The notes: a model not told the origin generated them from the letters alone. Counted from the first letter of the stretch, positions 1 to 9,192 are shown. The stretch: 64,000 bases of DNA from Clostridium tagluense (GCF_003865095.1 NZ_BHYK01000015.1:1-64000), one strand, 5' to 3'. Numbers and translations: made by a program.

Positions 1-63
1 AAAATAAAGCATTTAGTAGGGGTGTATTAAACTTACCCAAAATTATGGTTTTAGAAAAATAAA

Positions 64-86
64 GCACCAACGGTTAGTTGGTGCTA
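64..86. terminator. Hairpin, probable terminator
   Basis: Perfect 9-bp stem (AGCACCAAC/GTTGGTGCT) with a 5-nt loop. On the minus strand it is followed by a T-rich stretch, so it reads best as a leftward terminator; a gene ending off the left edge is also possible. Confidence 0.5.
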
Positions 87-121
87 ATGTTTCACTTATT
101 TTGGGACATTTTCAAAAATGC

Positions 122-150
122 TTGACAGACAATATATTTTAATTTGATAT
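122..150 (+). promoter_or_regulatory. Sigma-A-like promoter, rightward
   Basis: TTGACA at 122-127, a 17-nt spacer and TGATAT at 145-150. The next gene on this strand starts only at 775, so any transcript would first run antisense through the coiled-coil gene at 219-635. Inferred from sequence only. Confidence 0.35.
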
Positions 151-187
151 GATATTTAAACACTTTTTTTGATATGAAAGCAAAAAT

Positions 188-221
188 AAGAGCACTCAAC
201 CTTAATGGTTCAATGCTCTTA
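188..221 (-). terminator. Terminator of the coiled-coil gene
   Basis: Imperfect 14-bp inverted repeat (AAGAGCACTCAACC against GGTTCAATGCTCTT) just beyond the leftward gene at 219-635. On the minus strand the stem is followed by a T-rich run, as in an intrinsic terminator. Confidence 0.6.
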
Positions 222-635
222 ATATATCTCTTTTACAGCTTTTAATTTTACAATATCTGACCAATTACTAGCAGTGATAAGTTCTACATTACTTAAGTCT
301 TTTCTTATACCCTTAACGTCACCTTTAATCTCTGCTACTTCGTGCTTTAGATTCTCTTGTTCCGCAGAGATAACATCAGTTTTATGTTCTAACGCTCTTA
401 ATATTTGCGTATGCTCTTCCTGTGTTGTTTTTACGGATTTGACATCTTGTTGTATTGATATGACATCAGTTTGCACTGATTTTATATCAGTTTGCACTGA
501 TTTTATATCAGTTTGCATTGATTTTATATCGGTTTTCACTAATTTCATATCAGTTTGCATTGATTTTATGTCAGTTTGCATTGATTTTATGTCAGTTTGC
601 ATTGATTTTAAAATTTCTAAAATCTCTTTATCCAT
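219..635 (-). CDS. Heptad-repeat coiled-coil protein
   Basis: A 138-residue protein of unknown function. After an 8-residue lead, residues 9-71 are nine consecutive heptads close to IKSMQTD, with hydrophobic residues at fixed positions, so a long parallel coiled coil is predicted. The rest (about 72-138) is also helical and charged. There is no signal peptide or membrane segment. At DNA level the heptads are 21-bp tandem repeats (423-611), so unit number could change by slippage without shifting the frame. The ATG at 635 follows an AGGTGGTGAT ribosome-binding site. It stands alone between a terminator and a rightward lipoprotein gene. Similar short repeat proteins occur in clostridia and in phage tail-fibre stalks, but no function can be assigned from this. 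Confidence 0.75.
   Translation of the reverse strand: MDKEILEILKSMQTDIKSMQTDIKSMQTDMKLVKTDIKSMQTDIKSVQTDIKSVQTDVISIQQDVKSVKTTQEEHTQILRALEHKTDVISAEQENLKHEVAEIKGDVKGIRKDLSNVELITASNWSDIVKLKAVKEIY
423..611 (-). repeat. 21-bp tandem repeats in coding sequence (nine heptads)
   Basis: Nine 21-bp units encoding LKSMQTD, IKSMQTD (x2), MKLVKTD, IKSMQTD, IKSVQTD (x2), VISIQQD and VKSVKTT. Units nearest the gene start are almost identical in DNA, which suggests recent expansion; the distal ones have drifted. Confidence 0.85.
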
Positions 636-774
636 ATATTATCACCACCTAAAGTATATTATATCAAAATATTTATTTAATATCTATAGGAAAATATATA
701 CTTTATTTTATAAACACATTTCTTATAACCCTCATATTATATAACCATAACAACTTTATAATATGGAGGTATCC

Positions 775-1797
775 ATGAAGCTTAAAAAAATCTCGTTTTT
801 TTCCCTACTCTTATCTCTTGCCTTAATAACCACTCTATTTTCCGGATGTAAAAAGGCCAATAATGAAGCACTGGCAAAGGTGAAATTAAATGAAGTAGTT
901 CGCTCTATTTTCTATGCTCCTATGTATGCAGCTATTTCGGAGGGTCTCTTTAAAGAAGAGGGTATCGAAATTGACCTTTCTACGGGCCAAGGAGCAGACA
1001 AAACTATGCAACAAGTTTTAAGCAATGCTGTAGATATAGGTTTCTGTGGACCTGAACAAGTTATTTACATCTACAATCAAAAGCGGGCAGACTATCCCGT
1101 AATTTTTGCACAACTAACACAGAAAGACGGGGCTTTCTTAGTAGCTAGAAATGCTGAAACAAACTTTAACTGGGAATCCTTAAAAGGTAAAACCTTAATA
1201 GGTGGAAGACCTGGTGGAGTACCTGAAATGGCTCTAGAATATGTTTTAAAAAATCATGGTATTAAACCCGACGAAGATATAAAACTTATTACTAACCTGG
1301 CTTTCACAGCTACTGCTGGAGCTTTTAAGGGAGGCACAGGCGATTATGTTACTTTATTTGAGCCTACTGCTAGTATGATGAGCAAAGATAATTCTGGACA
1401 TATTGTAGCCTCCATAGGAGAGTCCGCTGGAACCATGCCTTATACTTGCTTTTTTGCTACAAAATCTTATATAGAGAAAAATCCAGTAATAATAGAAAAA
1501 GTCACTAGAGCAATTTATAAAGGTCAAAAATGGGTAAGTACCCATTCTGACGCAGAAGTATGTAGTTCAATTAAGTCTTTCTTCCCTGGTGCAGATGAGA
1601 CTGCCCTTGTTGAATCTATTAAAAATTATAGAAAAACAAATGCTTTTTCACCAAATCCAATATTAAAACCCGATGACTTAACTAGACTTATGGACATAAT
1701 CCAATCTTACAAAGCAGATTTAATCCCACAAAGACCTGCCTTTGATAAAATTGTAAATAATACCTTTGCGCAAAAGGTAGTAAAAGATCTAAAATAA
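775..1797 (+). CDS. ABC transporter substrate-binding lipoprotein, SsuA/ThiY (NMT1) type
   Basis: A solute-binding lipoprotein of the nitrate/sulfonate/taurine/thiamine-precursor group. The N-terminus has a lysine-rich start, a hydrophobic stretch and the lipobox LFSGC, so it should be lipid-anchored outside the membrane. Family features follow: an early segment around YAPMYAAISEGLFKEEGIE, then GQGADKTMQQVLSNAVDIGF and GGRPGGVPEMALEYVL. The start was set at the ATG at 775, which has GGAGG 5 nt upstream; an in-frame ATG at 763 overlaps that site. The ATPase and permease expected to serve it lie about 5.6 kb downstream (7390-8947), beyond a leftward gene and several repeats. The substrate (aliphatic sulfonate, pyrimidine precursor or similar) cannot be decided. 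Confidence 0.85.
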   Translation: MKLKKISFFSLLLSLALITTLFSGCKKANNEALAKVKLNEVVRSIFYAPMYAAISEGLFKEEGIEIDLSTGQGADKTMQQVLSNAVDIGFCGPEQVIYIYNQKRADYPVIFAQLTQKDGAFLVARNAETNFNWESLKGKTLIGGRPGGVPEMALEYVLKNHGIKPDEDIKLITNLAFTATAGAFKGGTGDYVTLFEPTASMMSKDNSGHIVASIGESAGTMPYTCFFATKSYIEKNPVIIEKVTRAIYKGQKWVSTHSDAEVCSSIKSFFPGADETALVESIKNYRKTNAFSPNPILKPDDLTRLMDIIQSYKADLIPQRPAFDKIVNNTFAQKVVKDLK

Positions 1798-1811
1798 AAT
1801 TTAAAGCTATA

Positions 1812-1947
1812 CACTGAAGGTTCGAAATTTAGGATGCTCGGATAGTTGATAATTCATTAACAGAATCTAAGTTTATTTCATGAACTAAAATTCTGTAAAA
1901 CTCATTATATACTATCTTTCACACTCCTAAATTCCGAACCTTCATAA
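1812..1947. repeat. Long inverted repeat with 19-bp arms
   Basis: The arm GAAGGTTCGAAATTTAGGA near 1816-1834 is matched, with one difference, by its reverse complement near 1925-1943. About 90 bp lies between and contains a smaller inverted pair (ACAGAAT/ATTCTGT). There is no reading frame. It could be a small non-autonomous mobile element or a structured 3' region of the lipoprotein mRNA. Only one copy is seen here. Confidence 0.65.
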
Positions 1948-2012
1948 TTATAATTTGCTTATACATATTTATTTAAATTTCCGTTGTAATCAAACTTTCT
2001 GTAATCCTCCCA

Positions 2013-2045
2013 GGAGACATAACAATTATTCATTGTTATGTCTCC
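2013..2045. repeat. Perfect 14-bp hairpin
   Basis: GGAGACATAACAAT and its exact reverse complement flank a 5-nt loop. No T-run follows on either strand, so it is not a classic terminator. It lies in a gene-free stretch (1798-2397) that otherwise holds a long inverted repeat and a family A palindrome. Confidence 0.6.
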
Positions 2046-2152
2046 AACCCCAAGAAATCTCCAGGGGGTCTGCTTAAATTATGTAAGCGTAAAATTTGTC
2101 CAAAGTGATTTGTAATACGATGCGAAGAAACTAATAAAATTTAAAATTAGGT

Positions 2153-2386
2153 ATTTTTCTTAGATTATGCTAACAAAAGTATATATTGCGCAGAATGCAT
2201 TCGAACAAGCCTTAGTAATTCAAAACTTATTTTATTTGCAGGTGCGTAAAGAAAAATGCATGTTTGAGCGATAGCGAGTTTGCATTTTTTAGCAACTGCG
2301 AATAAAATAAATTTTAGAATTACTTAGCGATGTGAGAGCATTTCCAGCAATATATACTTTCGTTATAGCATAATATAAGAAAAATT
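2153..2386. repeat. Repeat family A, copy 1 (MITE-like palindrome)
   Basis: A palindromic element whose 25-bp inner ends contain AAAGTATATATTG and its complement. The inverted similarity extends outward through the TTTTTCTTAGATTATGC region. The centre holds nested complementary arms around GAGCGATAGCGAG. No reading frame. Nearly the same sequence recurs inverted at about 59936-60168, and a more diverged copy lies at 20241-20447. It sits 3' of the large activase gene. Confidence 0.8.
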
Positions 2387-2397
2387 TCATACTTTCT

Positions 2398-5300
2398 TTA
2401 ATCTATCTTTTTATCACTAGCCACTTCTTCATGAGCATCTTCAACCTTTACTTCATTCTCAAGATTTTTTAAAGCAACAGACATCATGAGCTTTATTCTA
2501 TTAATTTGATTTACTTCACTAGCACCTGGGTCATAATCTATAGCAGTTATATTTGCACCTGGGTACCGTCTTTTTAATTCTTTAATCATTCCTTTACCTG
2601 TCACATGATTAGGAAGACAAGCAAAAGGTTGCATGCACACTATATTTTTTGTACCACTTTCAATAAGCTCTACCATTTCACCAGTCAAAAACCAGCCTTC
2701 ACCTGTTTGATTACCCAAAGATAAAATAGGTGCTGCACCCTCTGCCAATTCATATATAGTTTTTGGTGCGTGAAATCTTTTACTATGGCCAAGCACTAAT
2801 TTCATATGTTTTCTAAAACTTTCTATATATCGGATTGCCATATTATTTAATATTTTATCCTTCTTGCTCTTGCCCAAATATTCGTATTTAAACTTAGCAT
2901 CAAAAGCACAGTATAGGAAAAAGTCTATTAAATCAGGCATAACTGCCTCTCCGCCTTCATTTTCAATAACATCTATAATGTTATTGTTAGCTGTAGGATG
3001 GAACTTAACTAAAATCTCTCCTACTAGCCCTATCTGAGGCTTTTTAATGTTTTTAATTTCTAAATTATCAAAATCAGCCACTATAGAAGAAATATTGTTT
3101 TTAAACTCTTGGCTTTTACCCCTTATTACTGCCTCTTTACATATTTTTACCCATTTTTGATAAAGTAAATTAGCTGAACCAAGTATCTGCTCGTATGGTC
3201 TAACCTTGTAGAGCACCCTCATTAGCAAATCTCCGTACACCAAGGACATTATTGATTTTTTAACCAATGAATGCGAAAATTTAAAACCTGGGTTTGACTC
3301 AAGACCAGCAGCATTTAAGGATACTACTGGAATTTTCGGGAATCCTGCTTCCTTTAATGCTTTCCTAAGGAATCCAATATAATTTGTAGCTCTGCATCCT
3401 CCCCCAGTTTGAGAAATTATAACAGAGGTGTTTTCTATATCATATTTACCTGATTTTAATGCAGCAATTATTTGTCCCACTACAATTATTGTTGGATAGC
3501 AAGCATCATTATTTACATACTTTAATCCTTCTTCTACAGCCTGAGTATCTACTGAAGGTAAAATTTCTAAATTGTATCCTGAGCAGTTAAAAGCTTCCTG
3601 TACAAATTGAAAATGTATTGGAGACATTTGTGGAGATAAAAGCGTGTGTGTTTTTCTCATTTCTTTAGTGAATATAACCCTGCTGTGAACCTCGCCCTCT
3701 TTTTTTGGCAAAATTCCACTTTTATCTCTTTCATTAAGTGCGGCCTTTAAGGACCTTATTCTAATCCTCGCTGCTCCCAAATTATTTCCTTCATCAATTT
3801 TCAAAGTTGTATATATCTTGCCACTACTGCCTAAAATCTCTTGAACTTGGTCCGATGTAACTGCATCAAGTCCACAACCAAAAGAATTTAGCTGAATAAG
3901 CTCAATATTTGGCTCGCACGCTACAAAACTAGCTGCAGCATATAATCTTGAATGGTATACCCACTGGTCTACTATTCTTAAAGGTCTTTCAACTATACCT
4001 AAATGAGCCACAGAATCCTCTGTAAGTACAGGCATATCAAAATCAGTTATTACACTAGGTATACCATGATTGATTTCTGGATCTATATGATAAGGTCTAC
4101 CAGCTAAAACTATACCTTTCTTTCCAGTCCGCCTAATATATTCTACTACTTCCTCGCCCTTATTTTGAATGTCCAATTTTACCTTTTCAGTTTCAGCCCA
4201 TGCCTTTTCAGCAGCTTTCACAATTTCATCTTTATGGATGGCAAAACATGCTAACTCATCAGTTAACCTACTAACTAATTTTTTGTTATTGTCTAAAGAA
4301 ATAAAAGGACTTAAAAACCTAATATTTTTTTCCTTCAATATATCCATATTATTTTTTATTACTTCAGGATATGAAGTTACGATTGGACAATTATAATGAT
4401 CATCTGCTCCCGCCTGTTCTTTTTTTTCATAAGGAATACAAGGATAGAATATAGTGTCTATCCCATTATTTATAAGACTCATTATATGTCCATGAACTAT
4501 TTTAGCAGGATAACAAGCCGATTCTGATGGTATAGTATCTATTCCCATTTCATATATCTGCTTAGATGATCTTTGGGACAATTCTACCCTAAATCCTAAA
4601 GCTGTAAAGAAAGTAAACCAGAATGGGTAATTTTCATATATGTTAAGTACCCTTGGAATACCTATTGTACCTCTAAATGCTCTATCCTTCTTTAGTGGAA
4701 TATAATTAAATATTCTTTTATATTTATAGTCATAGACATTAGGAATGTCTTCTTTTTTACCACTGTGACCTAGTGCTTTTTCACAGCGATTACCAGATAT
4801 AAATTCCCGACTCTTATCAAATTTATTAATAGTAAGAACACATTTATTTGCGCACTGATTACATCTTCCCATTGAGGTTTCTACATTAAAGCTATCCAAT
4901 TGTTCAAGTGTTAATAATGTAGAAATTTTTCCCTCATCTGTTCTTTCCTTTGCAATAAGTGCAGCCCCAAAGGCTCCCATTAGACCTGCAATATCTGGTC
5001 TAACTGCTTCTCTTCCTGAAATAAGTTCAAAAGCCCTAAGTACTGCATCATTATAAAAGGTTCCGCCTTGAACAATTATCTTTTTGCCCATGTCCTTTGG
5101 GTCTCTTATTTTAATAACCTTTAGTAGTGCATTTTTTATGACTGAATAAGAAAGACCTGCTGATATATCACCTACAGAGGCACCTTCCTTTTGAACCTGC
5201 TTTACTCTTGAATTCATAAACACGGTGCATCTTGAACCCAGGTCCACCGGGCTTTTAGAACTTAAAGCTACATTTGCAAATTCTTCTATTTCCATGTTTA

Positions 5301-6678
5301 AAGAATGAGCAAAGGTTTCTATAAAAGATCCACATCCAGAGGAACAAGCTTCATTTAGCATTATACTATCAATAACACCATCTTTTATTTTTAAACACTT
5401 CATATCTTGTCCACCAATGTCTAATATAAAATCTGCTCCTGGCAGAAAAAATTCTGCTGCTTTGTAATGAGCTATAGTTTCAATTTCTCCAATGTCTACT
5501 TTTAATGCTGCCATTATTAATCCTTCACCATAACCTGTTACTGCTGAGTTTCTAATAATTACATCCTTTGGCAAAATAGTATATATATCTTTTAATATTT
5601 TTCTAACTAAAGTTAATGGGTTACCTTCATTACTTCCATAATAAGAGTATAAAAGCGCACCATCTTCATCTATGAGTGTAGCTTTAGTAGTAGTAGACCC
5701 TGCATCTATTCCCAAGAAGCAATCTCCTTTATAGTTTTTTAATTCTTTTCTTGCTACCTTATATTGACTCTGCCTTTTATTAAAAACTCGCAACTCTTCC
5801 TCATCTGAAAATAGTGGTCTAAGCCTTTGAACTTCTTGCCCAGATGCTTCCCTAAGCTTTGGAAGTTGCATATTTAACTCTTCAAAGGAAATAGGGTACT
5901 CATCCTTTGATGCCATAGCAGCACCTAGTGCAACAAATAATTGAGAATCCTTTGGAAAAATAATTTCTTCCTCTGTTAGTTTTAAAGTTTCAACGAATCT
6001 TTGTCGTAGTTCAGATAAGAAATACAATGGCCCACCTAGAAATGCAACATTACCTTTAATTGGTCTGCCACAGGCAAGTCCACTAATTGTTTGATTAACT
6101 ACTGCCTGAAAAACTGATACTGCAATATCTTCTTTTGCAGCTCCTTCATTTAATAAGGGTTGAATATCAGTTTTTGCAAAAACTCCACATCTAGCTGCAA
6201 TAGGATATATTGTTTTGTGGGCCTTTGCAAGTTCATTAAGCCCTGTGGCATCCGTTTGAAGCAGTGATGCCATCTGATCAATAAATGCACCAGTTCCGCC
6301 GGCACATGTACCATTCATTCTTTGATCAATTCCCCCATCGAAATAAATAATCTTTGCATCTTCTCCACCTAGCTCAATAGCCACATTAGTTCTTGGAATA
6401 ATATTTTCTATGGCATAGGTGCTAGCTACTACTTCTTGGATAAATTTAATATTCAGCCACTTAGATAAAGCTAGTCCACCAGATCCTGTCACCATTATAG
6501 TAATATTGCAATCTTTAAAATTATTATAAGCCTCATATAACATGTCAGCTATTGTACTTTTTATATCAGAAAAATGCCTCTGATACTTACTATATATTAT
6601 TTTTTCCTGCTGATTTAGTACTACTATCTTAACAGTAGTAGATCCTACATCTAATCCAACATTTAATATTTTTTTCAT
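2398..6678 (-). CDS. Acyl-CoA dehydratase activase-like fusion protein (BadF/BadG/HgdC plus HgdB-like)
   Basis: A 1426-residue cytoplasmic protein. It has two tandem ASKHA ATPase domains of the 2-hydroxyacyl-CoA dehydratase activator (HgdC/BadF) family: [10 protein letters not shown] near residue 8 and [10 protein letters not shown] near 330, each with a phosphate loop (GGEDAK, GGQDMK) and a cysteine at the iron-sulfur position ([22 protein letters not shown]). [10 protein letters not shown] cluster follows near 602, then the DUF2229/HgdB-like region with CYPAK near 718, DACYPT near 1056 and a GGGCR motif. Classical activators are about 260 residues and work with separate dehydratase subunits; here all parts are fused and no dehydratase neighbours it. 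The family is common in clostridia, but its substrate is unknown. The ATG at 6678 has a purine-rich ribosome-binding site. The gene is monocistronic and divergent from the ABC transporter at 7390. Confidence 0.85.
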   Translation of the reverse strand: MKKILNVGLDVGSTTVKIVVLNQQEKIIYSKYQRHFSDIKSTIADMLYEAYNNFKDCNITIMVTGSGGLALSKWLNIKFIQEVVASTYAIENIIPRTNVAIELGGEDAKIIYFDGGIDQRMNGTCAGGTGAFIDQMASLLQTDATGLNELAKAHKTIYPIAARCGVFAKTDIQPLLNEGAAKEDIAVSVFQAVVNQTISGLACGRPIKGNVAFLGGPLYFLSELRQRFVETLKLTEEEIIFPKDSQLFVALGAAMASKDEYPISFEELNMQLPKLREASGQEVQRLRPLFSDEEELRVFNKRQSQYKVARKELKNYKGDCFLGIDAGSTTTKATLIDEDGALLYSYYGSNEGNPLTLVRKILKDIYTILPKDVIIRNSAVTGYGEGLIMAALKVDIGEIETIAHYKAAEFFLPGADFILDIGGQDMKCLKIKDGVIDSIMLNEACSSGCGSFIETFAHSLNMEIEEFANVALSSKSPVDLGSRCTVFMNSRVKQVQKEGASVGDISAGLSYSVIKNALLKVIKIRDPKDMGKKIIVQGGTFYNDAVLRAFELISGREAVRPDIAGLMGAFGAALIAKERTDEGKISTLLTLEQLDSFNVETSMGRCNQCANKCVLTINKFDKSREFISGNRCEKALGHSGKKEDIPNVYDYKYKRIFNYIPLKKDRAFRGTIGIPRVLNIYENYPFWFTFFTALGFRVELSQRSSKQIYEMGIDTIPSESACYPAKIVHGHIMSLINNGIDTIFYPCIPYEKKEQAGADDHYNCPIVTSYPEVIKNNMDILKEKNIRFLSPFISLDNNKKLVSRLTDELACFAIHKDEIVKAAEKAWAETEKVKLDIQNKGEEVVEYIRRTGKKGIVLAGRPYHIDPEINHGIPSVITDFDMPVLTEDSVAHLGIVERPLRIVDQWVYHSRLYAAASFVACEPNIELIQLNSFGCGLDAVTSDQVQEILGSSGKIYTTLKIDEGNNLGAARIRIRSLKAALNERDKSGILPKKEGEVHSRVIFTKEMRKTHTLLSPQMSPIHFQFVQEAFNCSGYNLEILPSVDTQAVEEGLKYVNNDACYPTIIVVGQIIAALKSGKYDIENTSVIISQTGGGCRATNYIGFLRKALKEAGFPKIPVVSLNAAGLESNPGFKFSHSLVKKSIMSLVYGDLLMRVLYKVRPYEQILGSANLLYQKWVKICKEAVIRGKSQEFKNNISSIVADFDNLEIKNIKKPQIGLVGEILVKFHPTANNNIIDVIENEGGEAVMPDLIDFFLYCAFDAKFKYEYLGKSKKDKILNNMAIRYIESFRKHMKLVLGHSKRFHAPKTIYELAEGAAPILSLGNQTGEGWFLTGEMVELIESGTKNIVCMQPFACLPNHVTGKGMIKELKRRYPGANITAIDYDPGASEVNQINRIKLMMSVALKNLENEVKVEDAHEEVASDKKID

Positions 6679-6917
6679 AATTATCTTCTCTTTCCCCGCA
6701 AGTTTGGATTTATTCTTATTCTTATTTTTAACCTAATAATTAATTATATATGTTTATGCAATAGGATTCAATCTTCATATTTTTTTAAATTATTTAATAT
6801 TTAACTAAATAACCTAATTGTTCCTATACCAATATCCTTAGTCTTCAAAAACTAAATTTATTTTCTGCAATATACCCCTCCATATTATAATTCGTATTCA
6901 TTACATATTATTCAAAA

Positions 6918-6951
6918 TTTCTGTAAATATCAACTACATTTACAGAAAATT
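6918..6951. promoter_or_regulatory. Inverted repeat with CodY-like boxes
   Basis: Arms TTTCTGTAAAT (6918-6928) and ATTTACAGAAA (6938-6948) are exact complements around a 9-nt loop. Read on the minus strand, 6937-6951 matches the CodY consensus AATTTTCWGAAAATT at 13 of 15 positions. It lies in the divergent region between the activase gene and the ABC ATPase, a sensible place for an operator. A simple mRNA hairpin is the alternative. Confidence 0.4.
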
Positions 6952-6989
6952 AACATGTAATTATATTATATTATAACTTAATAGTAACA

Positions 6990-7335
6990 GTATTTCAAAG
7001 CCCCCACAAACTTTATTTATAGTATATCTCCTATTTATAAAAATAGGCACCCTCCCTTCTGAAATGTCGTTAATCATCATCTTCGATGCTGCAACATTAA
7101 CGACTTCAGAAGGAGATTTATCCCCCCACTGAAATTTTATTTTTATCCTAATATATATCTCCCATTTATAAAAATAGGCACCCTCCCTTCTGAAATGTCG
7201 TTAATCATCATCTTCGATGCTGCAACATTAACGACTTCAGAAGGAGATTTATCCCCCCACTGAAATTTTATTTTTATCCTAATATATATCTCCCATTTAT
7301 AAAAATAGGCACCCTCCCTTCTGAAATGTCGTTAA
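6990..7335. repeat. Repeat family B, three tandem units (131-bp period)
   Basis: Units at 7097-7204 and 7228-7335 are essentially identical 108-bp elements, each opening with TTAACGACTTCAGAAGGAG and closing with CCTTCTGAAATGTCGTTAA. A first unit ending at 7073 has lost its left end. Units are joined by the same 23-bp linker, so the array arose by duplication of a 131-bp block. Each unit holds an internal hairpin of the type CCTATTT-ATAA-AAATAGG. No coding potential. A fourth, separate copy is at 32160-32266. The array ends 55 bp before the ABC ATPase start, so it may lie in that gene's promoter or leader. Confidence 0.9.
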
Positions 7336-7389
7336 CAATACATTATTAAAACTCATATACTAAAGTATAACTTTCAAGGAGATGATAAA

Positions 7390-8166
7390 GTGATTAAAGT
7401 AGAGATTAATAATATATCCATGAATTATCATTCTCAAGTTTCAGAAACTCCCGCTTTAAAGGATATCTCGTTTACTGTGCAAGAAGGTCACTTTTTAAGC
7501 ATTGTAGGTCCTTCTGGCTGTGGTAAATCAACACTATTAAATATAATAGCAGGCTTAATTAATCCCTCTAATGGAGAAATCGCAATTAAAAATTGTGATG
7601 ATTGTTCAAGCTTTTCAAAAATTGGATATATGTTTCAAAAGGATCAATTATTCGATTGGTTAACTATATGGGACAATGTGCTTTTAGGTCTTAAAATTAA
7701 CCATTGTATTACTGATGACAATTTGGAAATGGTGAAAAATCTATTAACACGCTATAATCTCTGGGAATTTAAAAATCATCATCCTAGAGAATTATCTGGA
7801 GGTATGCGTCAAAGAGTTGCTCTAATTCGTACCTTAGCGCTAAAACCTGAAGTACTTCTTTTAGATGAGCCTTTCTCCGCACTAGACTATCAAACTAGAT
7901 TAAACATTAGTGATGAAGTTTATGAAATTATAAAAAAAGAAAAAAAGACTACTATAATGGTAACTCATGATATATCTGAAGCCATCTCTATGTCAGATGA
8001 GATTATTATTCTTTCAAATCGTCCTGCTGTAATTATTAAAAACATAAACCTTAAGTTTGAAGAAAATTTTTCTCTTCCTTTAAAACGTAGAGAAGCTCCA
8101 AATTTTAGAGTTTATTTCAATGAAATTTGGAAGGAGATGAATCGTAATGCTGATTCAAAGCGATGA
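7390..8166 (+). CDS. ABC transporter ATP-binding protein, SsuB/TauB type
   Basis: A 258-residue ATPase subunit of a nitrate/sulfonate/taurine-type importer. It has Walker A GPSGCGKST (near residue 39), a Q-loop in MFQKDQLFDW, the signature LSGGMRQRVAL, Walker B VLLLDEPFSALD and the switch histidine in MVTHDISEAI. Translation starts at a GTG at 7390, preceded by AAGGAGATGA. Its last 20 bp overlap the permease gene, so the two are translationally coupled. The solute-binding partner is probably the lipoprotein at 775-1797. The 711-bp region upstream carries the family B tandem array and a CodY-like inverted repeat. Confidence 0.9.
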   Translation: MIKVEINNISMNYHSQVSETPALKDISFTVQEGHFLSIVGPSGCGKSTLLNIIAGLINPSNGEIAIKNCDDCSSFSKIGYMFQKDQLFDWLTIWDNVLLGLKINHCITDDNLEMVKNLLTRYNLWEFKNHHPRELSGGMRQRVALIRTLALKPEVLLLDEPFSALDYQTRLNISDEVYEIIKKEKKTTIMVTHDISEAISMSDEIIILSNRPAVIIKNINLKFEENFSLPLKRREAPNFRVYFNEIWKEMNRNADSKR

Positions 8167-8947
8167 ACACAAAAATTATATTAAAGGTGTAAAAAGAGAG
8201 AAATATCTTGTTATTCTTACGAGACTCGTAATACTAATTGCTTTTTTTAGTTTATGGGAGATAGCTGGCAGATTAAAATGGATCGATTCTTTTTTAACAA
8301 GCACACCTTCAAAAATGTATGCCTCATTTATACAACTATATAGTGAGGGTACATTGCTATATAATATCTTTATAACCTGTTTTGAAACAGTGATAGGTTT
8401 TGTACTTGGGACAATTTTAGGTGCTTTAATTGCGATTCTCTTATGGTGGTCAGATTTTGTTTCAAGAGTTTTGGATCCCTACTTAATAGTATTAAATGCA
8501 CTACCTAAAGTAGCTCTTGCACCTATTATTATATTTTGGGTAGGCAATGGAATAAAGGCAATCATAGTAATTGCTCTTTTAATATCCATAGTTGTCACTA
8601 TAATAAGCATACTGAGCGGCTTTAAAGAAGTGGATGAAGATAAAATTAAGCTTTTAAAAACCTTCGGAGCTTCTAAATTCCAAATCTTAATTAATCTAAT
8701 TATTCCTGCATCCATCGGAGCTCTTATTTCCGCATTAAAAATCAATGTAGGGCTCTCATGGGTAGGTGTAATAATGGGTGAATTCTTGGTGGCTAAAAAC
8801 GGTTTGGGTTTTCTTATAATTTTTGGTGGACAAATTTCTCAGCTAGACATGGTAATGATGAGTATAGTCATACTTTCCCTCTTAGCGTACCTCATGTATG
8901 AAATGGTTGCATTTATCGAAAGAAAAGTAGTAGGCAAAAATAAATAA
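8147..8947 (+). CDS. ABC transporter permease, SsuC/TauC type
   Basis: A 266-residue inner-membrane permease of the binding-protein-dependent family, with about six hydrophobic segments. The cytoplasmic EAA loop is visible as LLKTFGASKFQILINLIIPA, which docks on the ATPase encoded just upstream. The ATG at 8147 is preceded by AAGGAG at 8131-8136, inside the end of the ATPase gene. The pair plus the lipoprotein at 775 gives a complete SsuABC-like importer. The substrate is unknown. No clear terminator is seen before the TPR gene. Confidence 0.9.
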   Translation: MLIQSDEHKNYIKGVKREKYLVILTRLVILIAFFSLWEIAGRLKWIDSFLTSTPSKMYASFIQLYSEGTLLYNIFITCFETVIGFVLGTILGALIAILLWWSDFVSRVLDPYLIVLNALPKVALAPIIIFWVGNGIKAIIVIALLISIVVTIISILSGFKEVDEDKIKLLKTFGASKFQILINLIIPASIGALISALKINVGLSWVGVIMGEFLVAKNGLGFLIIFGGQISQLDMVMMSIVILSLLAYLMYEMVAFIERKVVGKNK

Positions 8948-9120
8948 AATTTTAAGTGAATATATTTATAATCCTTGGGTAGTATTTATATGGAATATTC
9001 TTTGCAAAATAGTAATATCATTATTTAAGAACATTAAAATAAATAACACCCTGTATGCTAGTCTATTTTACATCTTTGACTTGTCATTTATTCTTATGTG
9101 CATTAGGGTAAAAAATCTAT

Positions 9121-9192
9121 AACTTGTTAGAGAACTACAACTCGTTGGAGAACTATAACTTGTTAGAGAACTATAACTCGTTAGAGAACTAT
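9121..9192 (+). repeat. Four 18-bp tandem repeats in a 5' leader
   Basis: Four consecutive copies of AACTYGTTRGAGAACTAY (9121-9138, 9139-9156, 9157-9174, 9175-9192), ending directly at the AAGGAGGA ribosome-binding site of the TPR gene. Bases vary only at a few positions. Copy-number change would alter leader length but not coding. Parts of each unit (AACTY/RGAGAACT) could pair between copies. Confidence 0.9.

Noticed and set aside
274-744. 156-residue frame on the plus strand over the coiled-coil gene
   Set aside because: It is the antisense shadow of the repeat gene, low in complexity, with no ribosome-binding site.
1816-1834. GGTTCGAA looked like a tRNA T-loop
   Set aside because: No acceptor stem, anticodon arm or CCA around it; it is the arm of a long inverted repeat.
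6990-7335. Possible CRISPR array
   Set aside because: The conserved units are 108 bp and the 23-bp linkers are identical to each other. CRISPRs have short repeats and variable spacers; this is a tandem duplication.
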